64,000 nucleotides of DNA from CAZFER01 sp964517495 (GTDB taxonomy: Bacteria > Hinthialibacterota > Hinthialibacteria > Hinthialibacterales > Hinthialibacteraceae), in contig CAZFER010000026.1 of the NCBI GenBank assembly GCA_964517495.1, positions 1 to 64,000 of the forward strand. The letters run 5' to 3'. A model generated the notes under the pieces. That model saw only the letters and a program-made list of their open reading frames with translations. It made no database searches and was not told where the DNA came from. Positions 34,001 to 43,742 of this stretch are shown here, one piece after another. The translations under genes and the position numbers were made by a program. Positions within the stretch are counted from its first letter, which is position 1, and every line of letters starts with the position of its first letter.

Positions 34001-37000
34001 ATGTTATTGCCGTCTTTGAAAAAAGATCACCACGTGGTCATTCTTTTTGCTTTTTTTGCTTTACTTTATGGTGTGTTACTGATCTATTTTAAAAATCCAA
34101 TATCTGATGAACTATTAGTTTTCCTGGTTATCCCGATTCTCATCTCTGCGTTTTATGGACAAACACGTATTTATATTCCTTTAACAATCATTATTGGAAT
34201 TGTTTCATCCGTAGTTCTTTATTTTGTCGCCTACCATCCGCTTTCATCAACCGTCACGGCAATCGTGATCCTGGCAGCAGTCTCAATGTCATCTGAGTTA
34301 ATCTTTCTTACATTGAAGAAAAATAAGGAGATTCTAAAGTCATTACAAGCGGAACGAAATTTACTCGAAAAAATCAATGAGACTATTCCAATTGGTGTTG
34401 TTGTCGTTAAACAGGATGGTCAAATTTCATTCGCAAATCAAAAAGCGGAGGATATCTTAGGTTTAACCATCGATGATTTGTCACTTCGATCATATAACTC
34501 GTCCCAATGGCAAATTACCGATATTGATGGAAATCCATTTCCAGATGAAAACCTTCCATTCCAGAAAGTCATACGATCCAAAACACCTGTCTATGATATC
34601 CGGCATTCCATTAAATCGCCCAATGGGAAAGTAATCCATCTCTCTATCAATGGCGCCCCTTTATTAAATGAGAATAATCAGTTGGATAGTGTGGTTTTTT
34701 CTGTTGAAGACATCACCGAACAGATTCAAAAAGAAAAGGAACTGGTTCAGAGTGAAAAAAGTATTCGAAATATACTCGAATCTTCCCCAATGGGAATACA
34801 TCTTTATCGACTGGATGAAAACGATAATCTGATATTCACTGGAGCCAATCCTGCGGCAGATCATATTTTGGGTATCGAGCATCAGCCATTAATAGGAAAA
34901 ACTATTGAACATTTGTTTCCATTTCATCAACATACGGCTATTTCTAAACACTATAAACAGATTTGCCGTTATGGAAATGTATGGCATTCAGACTATCTAT
35001 CATCCAAAGATGATCAATTAGAGGGAGTTTTCGAGGTTAATGCTTTCCAAACAGTTCCCAACCATATGGCTGTTTTTTTCATGGATGTTACAGAGCGGGA
35101 AAAACTTAACAAGGCGTTAAAAGAGAGTGAAAAACGCTTCAAGCATCTGATCGAACATTCTCCGGTTGCGATTGGAGTTTCCGATATGGAAGGCAATATT
35201 ACTTATATAAACCAGGAATTTGTTCATACCATGGGTTATACCCTTGATGAATTAGCCACCTTGGATGATTGGTGGGATAAAGCCTATCCGGAGTCATCTT
35301 ATCGTGAAAAAGCCAGGCAATCATGGGAAATGGATATCCAGGAAGCAAAAGTCCATCATGTCGATTTTAAAGGGAAAATATTCACAATTCATTGTAAAGA
35401 CGGTGTTGATCGAACATTTAATATTAGCGGTACACGAATTGATGATCATTTTATCGTCATTTTTAACGATATAACCGACCAAATCAAAATAGAGAACGAA
35501 CTCCGTGAACGAGAAATGACATTACAAAGCATCTTTCGTGCTGCACCGATCGGTATTGGTTATGTGAGAGACCGCATTCTTGGGTGGACGAATGAATTTT
35601 TCCAGGAGCTTGTAGGATATACGAAAGATGAGCTTTATAACCAATCCACACGGATTCTTTACCCGACGGAAGAAGAATTTCTACGGGTAGGGCAAATCAT
35701 TTACAAAAAACCTCAAACAAGCCACACATCATTCGCAGAATTAAAGTTCAAGCATAGGAATGGCCATTTGATTACTGTGGTGATAAGTATTACCCCATTG
35801 GATTTTGAGGATATTTCAGCCGGACATATATTTACTGTTCAGGACTTAACCAATCTCAAGCAAGCGGAAGAAGTGCGTAACCGTTTATTTAAACTTTCCG
35901 TGGATATGTTTTGCATTGCAACACCAAACGGTTATTTTCAAGAATTAAATCCCGCGTGGGAAAAAACACTGGGTTGGAGTAAAGATGAATTTCTAAGCAA
36001 ACCGTGGATTGATTTTGTCCATCCCGACGATGTGGAAGAGACGATTCGAACAGGCCATCAATTAATCAACGAGGGTAAAACAACCATCAATTTTGAAAAT
36101 CGCTATCGATGCAAAGATGGCTCTTGGCGGTGGTTGTCATGGAACAGTACTCATGACAAAAATGAAGAGTTAATTTTTGCAGTTGCCCGCGATGTAACTG
36201 AGCAAAAGAAACTTGAGGCCCAACTCATACATTCACAAAAGATGGAAGCGGTTGGCCAATTAGCGGGTGGGATCGCCCACGATTTCAATAATCTCTTAAC
36301 GGCCATTTTAGGTTACAGCGACTTAATCATGATTCGGCTTTCACAGAATGATCCGTTACTGAACGAGATGGGCGAAATCAAGAAATCCGCTGAACGAGCC
36401 ATGGGACTTACACGCCAGCTTCTTGCATTCAGCCGAAAACAAATCATGCAACCCATCCCCTTGGATTTAAATGAATTGATCGTAAACATCGATAAAATGT
36501 TGCGGCGCATTATTGGTGAAGATATAGAATTCATCATCATTCCCGGGAAAAACTTATCATTGGTTAAGGCCGATCCGGGACAGGTAGAACAAGTTATCAT
36601 TAATTTGGCTGTCAACGCCCGGGATGCCATGCCCCAGGGTGGAAAATTAATCATCGAAACACAGAACGTCATTGTGGATTCTAATCATTCTCGGCGTGAT
36701 TACGGCATACCAGCTGGTAGTTATGTTTTGGTTTCAATAACGGACACCGGTCTGGGAATTAAACCCGCCATCTTAGACAAAATTTTTGAGCCATTTTTCA
36801 CCACCAAAGAAAAAGGGAAAGGGACCGGGCTGGGACTTTCGACTGTTCATGGAATCATCCAACAAAGTGGTGGTTATATTGCAGTTGAAAGTGAACTAAA
36901 CCAGGGAACGACATTTAAAATTTATTTACCACAGGCCGAAACAAGCGTACCCCAAAAACCTCAATCGCAAGAAACGGTATTGGATGATCTCCCTCAAGGG

Positions 37001-37375
37001 AACGAGACGATATTATTGGTTGAAGATGAAGAGTTAGTTCGAAATCTTGTTGAGACTGTACTTTCAGCGCAGGGATACAGTGTTATTAGTGCTTCTTATG
37101 GTGAGGAAGCATTACAAAGTTTATCGGGCCTCCAAAATTCTATAGACTTATTGATCACCGATGTTGTGCTTCCCCAAATGAGTGGAAAAGATCTTGCCTT
37201 GGAAATTTTAAAAACACGTCCGGCAACGAAAGTCTTATACATATCCGGATATACCGATGATGCCATTGTTCACCATGGTGTGCTGGAGGAAGGGATATAT
37301 TTTTTGCAGAAACCATTTCTTCCTAATATATTGCTGGAAAAGGTTTATGAAATTTTATCAACGGAAGGAACGTGA
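34001..37375 (+). CDS. membrane hybrid sensor histidine kinase with five PAS domains and a receiver
   Basis: A 1124-residue sensor. Three to four helices lie in the first 105 residues. Five PAS domains follow at about 120-235, 250-370, 378-495, 508-620 and 625-745. The phosphorylated His is H760 (GGIAHDFNNLLTAILGYSDL), with the HATPase domain to about 985 (VNARDAMP, DTGLGI, GTGLGLSTVHG). The C-terminal receiver has D1054 (LLITDVVLPQMSG). The HDFNN form of the H-box is typical of PAS-rich hybrid kinases. There is no adjacent output regulator, so it may signal through phosphorelay to a distant partner. Confidence 0.93.
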   Translation: MLLPSLKKDHHVVILFAFFALLYGVLLIYFKNPISDELLVFLVIPILISAFYGQTRIYIPLTIIIGIVSSVVLYFVAYHPLSSTVTAIVILAAVSMSSELIFLTLKKNKEILKSLQAERNLLEKINETIPIGVVVVKQDGQISFANQKAEDILGLTIDDLSLRSYNSSQWQITDIDGNPFPDENLPFQKVIRSKTPVYDIRHSIKSPNGKVIHLSINGAPLLNENNQLDSVVFSVEDITEQIQKEKELVQSEKSIRNILESSPMGIHLYRLDENDNLIFTGANPAADHILGIEHQPLIGKTIEHLFPFHQHTAISKHYKQICRYGNVWHSDYLSSKDDQLEGVFEVNAFQTVPNHMAVFFMDVTEREKLNKALKESEKRFKHLIEHSPVAIGVSDMEGNITYINQEFVHTMGYTLDELATLDDWWDKAYPESSYREKARQSWEMDIQEAKVHHVDFKGKIFTIHCKDGVDRTFNISGTRIDDHFIVIFNDITDQIKIENELREREMTLQSIFRAAPIGIGYVRDRILGWTNEFFQELVGYTKDELYNQSTRILYPTEEEFLRVGQIIYKKPQTSHTSFAELKFKHRNGHLITVVISITPLDFEDISAGHIFTVQDLTNLKQAEEVRNRLFKLSVDMFCIATPNGYFQELNPAWEKTLGWSKDEFLSKPWIDFVHPDDVEETIRTGHQLINEGKTTINFENRYRCKDGSWRWLSWNSTHDKNEELIFAVARDVTEQKKLEAQLIHSQKMEAVGQLAGGIAHDFNNLLTAILGYSDLIMIRLSQNDPLLNEMGEIKKSAERAMGLTRQLLAFSRKQIMQPIPLDLNELIVNIDKMLRRIIGEDIEFIIIPGKNLSLVKADPGQVEQVIINLAVNARDAMPQGGKLIIETQNVIVDSNHSRRDYGIPAGSYVLVSITDTGLGIKPAILDKIFEPFFTTKEKGKGTGLGLSTVHGIIQQSGGYIAVESELNQGTTFKIYLPQAETSVPQKPQSQETVLDDLPQGNETILLVEDEELVRNLVETVLSAQGYSVISASYGEEALQSLSGLQNSIDLLITDVVLPQMSGKDLALEILKTRPATKVLYISGYTDDAIVHHGVLEEGIYFLQKPFLPNILLEKVYEILSTEGT

Positions 37376-37491
37376 CTCCCTCCCAGAAATTTCTTTTTGA
37401 TCTCATATCCCCTTCCATTCAAAACGAAATGCTTTTAAATTTGACAAGCTTTTGTGAATATTAATCACTCCAATGAATTGAGGTTCTTAGT

Positions 37492-38949
37492 ATGTCCTTA
37501 TTCCGTGCCACAAAATGGCCGCTACCCTCATTCATACTCATAATATTTTTTATTTCAGGTTTAATGGTTCAGGCTGAAGAGATGCTTGAAAGTGGAATAG
37601 GGCCAGCGCCGTCTTGTGGGCCTAATTTTATCCCTCAATGGCAAAAAGCCGAGATCAAAGCAACAATCGATGAATATTATGCTAATGATGATGGCTTTCA
37701 TACAAAAGCAAACACTTCGTCTGATGATCTTCTTTATCCCTTCTATCCCCATGCTGGATTATGGGGAGGGGATGTATTGCCAACCAATTATGTTGATCTC
37801 GATCCGAGAAATGGATTACTTTCTTTCGATTGTAATCAATTCACATACAATGGCCATAATGGTGTGGACACGGAAATCGGAACATTTGAATCGCAGGATA
37901 TTGGTGTTCCTGTCTATGCGGTGTTGGATGGCCGGATTATAAACGCAGTGGATGGCTATTATGACCGCAATACAACCTGGGATAATCAGCCATCGAACTA
38001 CGTTGTTATCGATCATGGCAATAGCCTTGTCACTTATTATTACCATCTAAAGCGTAGATCAGTTTCAGTGAACAAAAACGACCGTGTTCGTGCGGGACAA
38101 CAAATTGGATTGACAGCCAGTAGTGGTATCAGTACTGGCCCACACCTCCATTTCGAAACACGAATCAATGGCAAAGTTATCGAACCTTTTCAAGGGCAAT
38201 GTCAGTCCAATACAAGTATGTGGTTGAATCAACCTCCCAATCTTCTCGACACCAGCCTGGCCGATTTCACCATTACATCAGATGATCTCACGCAATGGCA
38301 GGGAGTTCCCTACCCCACATCTTCTACTGGGTATATTTTAAGAGGTCAACGGCGCTTTTATTTTTGGATACGTATCCGTCATTTACCTGCTGACAGTACG
38401 CATCAAGTTCGTTTTTTCCGCCCGGATGGCCAGCGTAGTTTTAATAGTGGCCCCCGAAATAATAATAATAATAAAGAATACCTTTCAGCCTGGTGGTGGT
38501 TTAGGTGGTCAATGAATTTTAATGTGACCGGAACATGGCACATCGAATTTTTACTCAATGATCGTGTTATGGCCAAATTGCCGTTTGACGTGGTTACTAG
38601 TGAAGATGAGATGATAAACCGCCCCCCCAATCCTATCGAAGTTGAATTCGACCCACCAATTGCCGAGTCTGATCAAATAATCACCTGCCGGGTGACCGAT
38701 TTCACCCTCGCCGATGATCCTGACTATGATATTGTTCGCTATCGTTTTCATTGGAAAATGAATGGCCAAACGATACGCGATGTCACCAATGCCGTTCGAT
38801 CAGATATTTTGGCACGCAACCTCACTCAGAATGGAGATCGTTTAATCTGCGAGGTCACCCCCTCAGATGGCAAATTGAACGGTGAAACCGTAACTGCCCA
38901 TATGATTATTGGAGGAGATACCTCTATACCCGACTTTGAACTGTATTGA
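37492..38949 (+). CDS. secreted M23 family metallopeptidase
   Basis: A 485-residue exported peptidase with a signal peptide (about 1-28). The zinc motifs are H122-xxx-D126 (GHNGVDTEIG) and H218-x-H220 (GPHLHFE), with H185 (YYYHLKR) between. They match LytM/M23 endopeptidases that cut peptidoglycan cross-links. The domain is followed by an Ig-like segment (about 260-360) and another beta domain (about 375-480, EVEFDPPIAESDQIITCRV). These may bind wall or surface glycans. The gene stands between a sensor kinase and a DUF1080 fusion gene on the same strand. Confidence 0.9.
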   Translation: MSLFRATKWPLPSFILIIFFISGLMVQAEEMLESGIGPAPSCGPNFIPQWQKAEIKATIDEYYANDDGFHTKANTSSDDLLYPFYPHAGLWGGDVLPTNYVDLDPRNGLLSFDCNQFTYNGHNGVDTEIGTFESQDIGVPVYAVLDGRIINAVDGYYDRNTTWDNQPSNYVVIDHGNSLVTYYYHLKRRSVSVNKNDRVRAGQQIGLTASSGISTGPHLHFETRINGKVIEPFQGQCQSNTSMWLNQPPNLLDTSLADFTITSDDLTQWQGVPYPTSSTGYILRGQRRFYFWIRIRHLPADSTHQVRFFRPDGQRSFNSGPRNNNNNKEYLSAWWWFRWSMNFNVTGTWHIEFLLNDRVMAKLPFDVVTSEDEMINRPPNPIEVEFDPPIAESDQIITCRVTDFTLADDPDYDIVRYRFHWKMNGQTIRDVTNAVRSDILARNLTQNGDRLICEVTPSDGKLNGETVTAHMIIGGDTSIPDFELY

Positions 38950-39033
38950 TCCTTCATGTTTATTGACTTTAGGTCTGTGTTTTTGGAAAATAACAAGAAG
39001 TCAATTTAAAATCCAGAAATCGAGGTAATATCC

Positions 39034-40512
39034 ATGAAATTTCGTTGGTTTATTGTTGGTTTATGTTTCATTATTCCTTTTTGTTCTTTCGCTTCGTTTA
39101 GTTTTGCTCAACGCATCCCTTTTCAAGAACTTCCTCAAAAAATTAAAGACATTGTTGAAAGTGAAATTGAAGGTACGGAATTTAGAATTAACCGTGTAAC
39201 GAAACGAACACAAGATGGTCAAACCGTCTATGATATCGAAGGACGGGATCGTTACACCGTTGATATCGATATGCTTATCGCTGAAGATGGAACCATTCTT
39301 GATCTTTATCAGGAAGGACAATTTCGGATACTTAATGATCGATTATGCGTCGAACGGTCTCCCTACCGGCTGCGTTCAATATATATTCCGGAAGCGGGGG
39401 ATTTAAGCCAGGCACCCGGCGCCATGTATCAAGCCATAAGTGATATTTCCAAAGTCGGTTGTAACACATTGGTGTTTGATCTTTATGGCTTTAACGAGGA
39501 TGGAAGCAAACTCTCTAATGAATGCTCCACATTTATCCGTGATATTGTCAGGCGGCTTGTTTACAGTGACGTGGAAGCCATGTGCCGCATACTGGGGCCT
39601 GATGCTCCAAAAGATGAAAAAGGACGCCTTAACGCAGTCAAATCCGCAGCCCGTGCTTTAAAGGATCATGTTCAGCTTCTTTGTTGGATCGATGGGCCGA
39701 ATGCCAGGAAACTCGCCAAAGAATTCCAGAAACTAGCCCCAAAACTTGTAGTAGCTGCTCCTGGAGCCGATGTTAATGTCATTAAAGAAAGCAAGGAGTA
39801 TAATAAATCAAAACCAACCATTATCTTCGGGCATCCAGCTGATTCCAGCGCCGGTTATATTCTCAAAGGCCACCCCGAAGATTACCAATACCTGGATGAA
39901 CAATATGCCCTGCCCTGCGAAAAAGAGCCTTGGGAACCTGACAATTCCGTACTATCCGATGAAGAACGAAAAGAGGGATTTATATCGCTCTTTGATGGAA
40001 AGACATTGAACGGCTGGATCATCCTTGGCGGCAATAAAGATGGTTTTGCTGTGAAAAATGGCAATATCGAATGGATCGAACGAGGTGGAGGGGCGCTTCA
40101 AACATGCAAGCGTTATGATGATTTTATTCTCCGTATTGAATACAAAATTGCCAATAACGGAAATAGCGGCATCCATGTCCGTGCGCCACGCAGTAACCGG
40201 GCATCCAAAATTGGGTTTGAACTTCAATTTTTAGGTGATCATGGCCGTCCCGCTTCAAAAAGTTCAACCGGCTCCATCTACTCCGTTGTGGCGCCAACCA
40301 TGAATCCCTCCAAACCAGCGGGTGAATGGAACGAGGTTGAATTAGTCTGCGATGGCCCCCATGTTCAGGTCACCATGAATGGCCATAAAATTCAGGATAT
40401 TAACTTTGATGACTATGAAGAATTGAAATACCGCCTGCGCGACGGTTTTCTCCGCCTGACCGATCATGGCCATTATGTGGCTTATCGGAATATTCGTATC
40501 AAGGAATTATAA
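39034..40512 (+). CDS. exported PepSY-like / unknown / DUF1080 fusion protein
   Basis: A 492-residue secreted protein in three parts. A signal peptide (about 1-26) precedes a PepSY-like domain (about 28-108, DGQTVYDIEGRDRYTVDIDM). Residues 115-300 form a middle domain I do not recognise, with CNTLVFDLYGFNEDG and ALKDHVQLLCWIDGPNAR. The C-terminal 190 residues are a DUF1080 domain (ISLFDGKTLNGWIILGG, GNSGIHVRAP, YRNIRIKEL). DUF1080 members include 3-keto-glycoside hydrolases. The combination with PepSY suggests a regulated or self-inhibited surface enzyme, which is inference. GAGGTAAT precedes ATG 39034. Confidence 0.82.
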   Translation: MKFRWFIVGLCFIIPFCSFASFSFAQRIPFQELPQKIKDIVESEIEGTEFRINRVTKRTQDGQTVYDIEGRDRYTVDIDMLIAEDGTILDLYQEGQFRILNDRLCVERSPYRLRSIYIPEAGDLSQAPGAMYQAISDISKVGCNTLVFDLYGFNEDGSKLSNECSTFIRDIVRRLVYSDVEAMCRILGPDAPKDEKGRLNAVKSAARALKDHVQLLCWIDGPNARKLAKEFQKLAPKLVVAAPGADVNVIKESKEYNKSKPTIIFGHPADSSAGYILKGHPEDYQYLDEQYALPCEKEPWEPDNSVLSDEERKEGFISLFDGKTLNGWIILGGNKDGFAVKNGNIEWIERGGGALQTCKRYDDFILRIEYKIANNGNSGIHVRAPRSNRASKIGFELQFLGDHGRPASKSSTGSIYSVVAPTMNPSKPAGEWNEVELVCDGPHVQVTMNGHKIQDINFDDYEELKYRLRDGFLRLTDHGHYVAYRNIRIKEL

Positions 40513-40520
40513 CTAAAAAC

Positions 40521-40586
40521 GTAGGATGGGTTGGGTTGTTTAACCCATCGAGTGATTGATGGGTCGAAAAACATGGCCCATCCTAC
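40521..40586. repeat. multi-hairpin intergenic repeat
   Basis: The ends GTAGGATGGG (40521-40530) and CCCATCCTAC (40577-40586) are perfect inverted repeats. Inside, CCCATC (40545-40550) and GATGGG (40559-40564) form a second hairpin. It lies between the convergent DUF1080-fusion and GH2 genes. GTAGGATGGG-type palindromes are known as dispersed repeats in many bacteria. Confidence 0.75.
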
Positions 40587-40624
40587 ATCTTTTATATAAG
40601 GTATTTATCCCTAAATACAATGGG

Positions 40625-42913
40625 CTATTCATCCGTTTGCAACAAAATGGCGGTATCAATAAACTGGCCGCCCTCATCCTGATGGCAATGGATGGCTATG
40701 GTGTTCTCACCTTCTTTTAGGACTGATTTCAATTTATCGGTTATATCAAACCCATCATAGCGATCATTCCATCGTCCGCGATTCCAGATTTGTTCACCGT
40801 TTATGTGGACTGTGGTTTCATTATCATAATGGATCACCAACAAGGCAGAGTTGAATGACGAACCATCGTATTCAAACGTTCTTCTCAGCCATATATCACT
40901 GGTATTCCATTCTGTACCAGTCCACTTTCCCCATCCTTCTTTTTGGCCAAAACCACCTTGACCTTGTTTCCAGATTGAATCATCAAATCCAGGATCAATC
41001 CATCCTTCTTCAGGTCTTTTCATGGTATATTTCCAGATGTTTTGGGCCATTCCATCGGGCGTGCCACCTAATAAAACCTTGTATGAGGCAGGTTTTTCTT
41101 CGACTTCAGTAGGTGGATTTTTTTCATAAGCCGCTTGTTGGGTTTGAATGGCATGAAATTTTTCCGCGGCGAATTTGGGGCTCCGGTCATAATAAAACAC
41201 GCCATTTTGCTCTTGTTCGATATCTGTCAATTGGGTATAACAATATCCAAACAGATTGCGGTTATTCAATTGTGCTTCGATTAAACCTCTGAACCGTTCG
41301 AAGAACTCATCTTCGCTTTCGGGCATATTGCCATAACCCCAAGCGTCATTTCCTTTTCGTTCAAACCAGCCAATTCCCCCGAATTCGCTCACAAAAAATG
41401 GAACAATATGAGATTGCTCTCCACCATAACGGTCAGGCAACGATCCCAATCTAAAATAATTTTCCCAGCGTTCCTTGAATGTCTCTGGATTTTGATTGTA
41501 ATCATGAGCGTCCATTACTTCCGGGTCAGGGATGCTGTGTGTCCAGCCGCTGGTATCGAGTATGGGCCGGGTAGAATCCAATAGGCGAGTCATCCGAACG
41601 GTGGTATTCTGCAATTCCCCGGCTGATTCGGGCGTTTCATTAAATGGGCACCATCCTATGATTGAGGGATGATTCCGGTCACGTCGAACGATCTCCACCC
41701 AATGATCGATGATGGGGCGATTCACTTCAGGATTGCTGTAATTGGCGCCAAAACTGGCGAATTCTCCCCAAAGCAAATAGCCCAGTTTATCCGCCCAATA
41801 GAAAAAACGGGGCTCGAATACTTTTTGATGAAGCCTTGCACCGTTAAAACCAACCGACTTGGCCAATTCAATATCCTTCTTCAAGGCTTCATCAGTGGGA
41901 GCGGTCCATATCCCATCAGGATAAAATCCTTGATCAAGCACGGTGCGTTGAAATACAGGTTTATCGTTGATTAAGATCGCCCTGCCTTCAATGGTTACCT
42001 TACGCAATCCTGCATAACTATCGATTCGATCCATAACCTGGTTCCCATTTTTCAATTCCAGTTTCAAGTCATATAAAAAGGGATCATCAACGGACCAAAG
42101 GTGTTTATCATCCAGTTCAAGCGTCAAATAGGTATTTCGCCAATCCGCACTACTCACCGCATGTCCAACGATCTCCCCATCGGCTCTTGCAGTGGCATGA
42201 ACCGAAAGGCCGTGGCTGGGGCCATCCACTGTGAATTGCATTAAGATGCGGGAATGATCAGGATCGGGCGTCATGCGGACATCTTTAATAAAGCTGGAGC
42301 CGACTCCTTCCAGCCAGACCGTTTGCCAAATCCCTGTGGTCCTCGTATAAAAAATTCCATAGCTTCTTTCACGGTTTGATTGCTTCCCCAATGGTTGAAG
42401 CCCACTTGGTGTATCATCAAAAGCATGAATCACTACTGTATTTTCACCTTTGCGATTCAACTCTTCAGTAATATCAAAAGCAAAATCGCAAAAACCACCT
42501 TCATGGCGTCCTACAAATACACCGTTGATCCAAACACGCGTCAACCAGTCACATGCACCAATATGGAGTCGAATCCGTTCCGATTGCCAATCCTGTGGAA
42601 CTTGAAACGTTCTGCGATACCATACATTCTTTACAAAACCCTTCTGTTCCAAACCGGAGAGTTTACTCTCCCGGCAAAAGGGAACAATGATTTGATCGGG
42701 GTAGGACTCTTTTGTTAAGTAGGATTCATCTTCATTGTCGTCCGTCTCGGCAAAATCCCATTGGCCATTCAGATTCAACCACTCTGAGCGTTCCATCTGC
42801 GGTATGGGATGCTCAGGCCGTGGGATGGAATCAGCGAACAGATTTCCTAAACTCAAGCCGATTAAACCGGCGGTTATACTTATGATGATCAAGTAGCGTT
42901 GTGTTTTAAACAT
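40625..42913 (-). CDS. exported glycoside hydrolase family 2 enzyme
   Basis: A 762-residue GH2 enzyme with a signal peptide (about 1-28). The N-terminal sugar-binding domain (about 35-190) has NLNGQWDFAE, WYRRTFQVP and RVWINGVFVGRHEGGF. A beta-sandwich and TIM barrel follow. The acid/base is E426 (GWCPFNETPES) and the nucleophile E510 (FFVSEFGGIGW). A C-terminal jelly-roll (about 620-760, VIHYDNETTVHINGEQIW) is likely another binding module. Beta-galactosidase, glucuronidase or mannosidase activity cannot be told apart. It is the last gene of the pilin/LamG run. Confidence 0.92.
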   Translation of the reverse strand: MFKTQRYLIIISITAGLIGLSLGNLFADSIPRPEHPIPQMERSEWLNLNGQWDFAETDDNEDESYLTKESYPDQIIVPFCRESKLSGLEQKGFVKNVWYRRTFQVPQDWQSERIRLHIGACDWLTRVWINGVFVGRHEGGFCDFAFDITEELNRKGENTVVIHAFDDTPSGLQPLGKQSNRERSYGIFYTRTTGIWQTVWLEGVGSSFIKDVRMTPDPDHSRILMQFTVDGPSHGLSVHATARADGEIVGHAVSSADWRNTYLTLELDDKHLWSVDDPFLYDLKLELKNGNQVMDRIDSYAGLRKVTIEGRAILINDKPVFQRTVLDQGFYPDGIWTAPTDEALKKDIELAKSVGFNGARLHQKVFEPRFFYWADKLGYLLWGEFASFGANYSNPEVNRPIIDHWVEIVRRDRNHPSIIGWCPFNETPESAGELQNTTVRMTRLLDSTRPILDTSGWTHSIPDPEVMDAHDYNQNPETFKERWENYFRLGSLPDRYGGEQSHIVPFFVSEFGGIGWFERKGNDAWGYGNMPESEDEFFERFRGLIEAQLNNRNLFGYCYTQLTDIEQEQNGVFYYDRSPKFAAEKFHAIQTQQAAYEKNPPTEVEEKPASYKVLLGGTPDGMAQNIWKYTMKRPEEGWIDPGFDDSIWKQGQGGFGQKEGWGKWTGTEWNTSDIWLRRTFEYDGSSFNSALLVIHYDNETTVHINGEQIWNRGRWNDRYDGFDITDKLKSVLKEGENTIAIHCHQDEGGQFIDTAILLQTDE

Positions 42914-42967
42914 GATTCATTTTCCTTTTATATATAAATCTTGTACATTATGTATTTAGAGAAAAAA

Positions 42968-43000
42968 CCGGCTCCGCGGGAGCGCCGCCCTCCCAGAGGG
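42968..43000. repeat. tandem small GC-rich hairpins
   Basis: GCTCC-gcg-GGAGC (42971-42983) and CCCTC-cca-GAGGG (42988-43000) form two adjacent hairpins. They lie between the pilin and GH2 genes. The core GGGAGCGCCGCCCTCCC resembles the flank of the element at 6161-6216, which suggests one dispersed family. Confidence 0.65.
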
Positions 43001-43029
43001 ATTATTAAGAGTTTTTACATTTCCATAAA

Positions 43030-43608
43030 TCATGGTCCATAACGATTGATGTTGCCTTCGCTATAGAGGCCATTGCTCATATCGTAACTGATATATTGTC
43101 CTGCCAAGGGATGTCCGGATGGATAAACCAGGTTGGCAACCCATTTTGATGTAGGACCAAATCCTCTTAATTGCCATTCATATTTGTTCGCTGGAAACGC
43201 CGTACATTGCCGCCAATACCCTGATGCCCCCCGTGAGCTGCTGCCACTCGCCCACATGCGGGTCCAATAATCATAATTCCCCAAACGGTTATTACCATCC
43301 TTTGGTCCACTGGTCGTATCCAAGGGGTTGGGATTAAACGGATCCAGAGGGATGGATGACATATAAGAGATTGGTGTGGTTAAAGGAATATAACGTTCAT
43401 GCATCAATCCACCTCGTAGTGGATAGATATTCTGATCCACCATATACATCCGAATCGCGGAATCGAGACTGCGTTGATCACTCTGGGCACGGGCTACTTT
43501 AGCTCTTACCTGAGCGTTAAGAAAATTGGGAACCGCAATGGCGGCGAGAATCCCAATAATGGCAACCACAATGAGTAATTCAATGAGAGTAAAGGCTCTA
43601 TTTTTCAT
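43030..43608 (-). CDS. type IV pilin-like/pseudopilin protein
   Basis: A 192-residue protein with a very short leader (MKNRA) and the prepilin motif A^FTLIELLIVVAIIGILA. Cleavage and methylation by a prepilin peptidase would follow the Ala. Residues VPNFLNAQVRAKVARAQSD continue helix alpha-1. The globular part carries one disulfide candidate at most, and the chain ends SNGLYSEGNINRYGP. The length and the C-terminal motif match the protein at 48049. It may act as a minor pilin or secretion pseudopilin for neighbouring surface proteins. Confidence 0.88.
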   Translation of the reverse strand: MKNRAFTLIELLIVVAIIGILAAIAVPNFLNAQVRAKVARAQSDQRSLDSAIRMYMVDQNIYPLRGGLMHERYIPLTTPISYMSSIPLDPFNPNPLDTTSGPKDGNNRLGNYDYWTRMWASGSSSRGASGYWRQCTAFPANKYEWQLRGFGPTSKWVANLVYPSGHPLAGQYISYDMSNGLYSEGNINRYGP

Positions 43609-43703
43609 ACAAATCCTCTACATACATGATGTATGTTTAAATTTATGCATATTCATTATTTGGAATCAATTACAAGAGAGAGTATTTTGGGAGAAAGAAA
43701 CCA

Positions 43704-43733
43704 AAGGGCGGTCCAATTCATTGGACCGCCCTT
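43704..43733. terminator. Rho-independent terminator-like hairpin
   Basis: A perfect 13-bp stem (AAGGGCGGTCCAA with its complement) surrounds a 4-nt loop. On the minus strand it lies 10 nt after the stop of the LamG/beta-propeller gene and is followed by TTT. Confidence 0.75.
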
Positions 43734-43742
43734 ATCATACGA

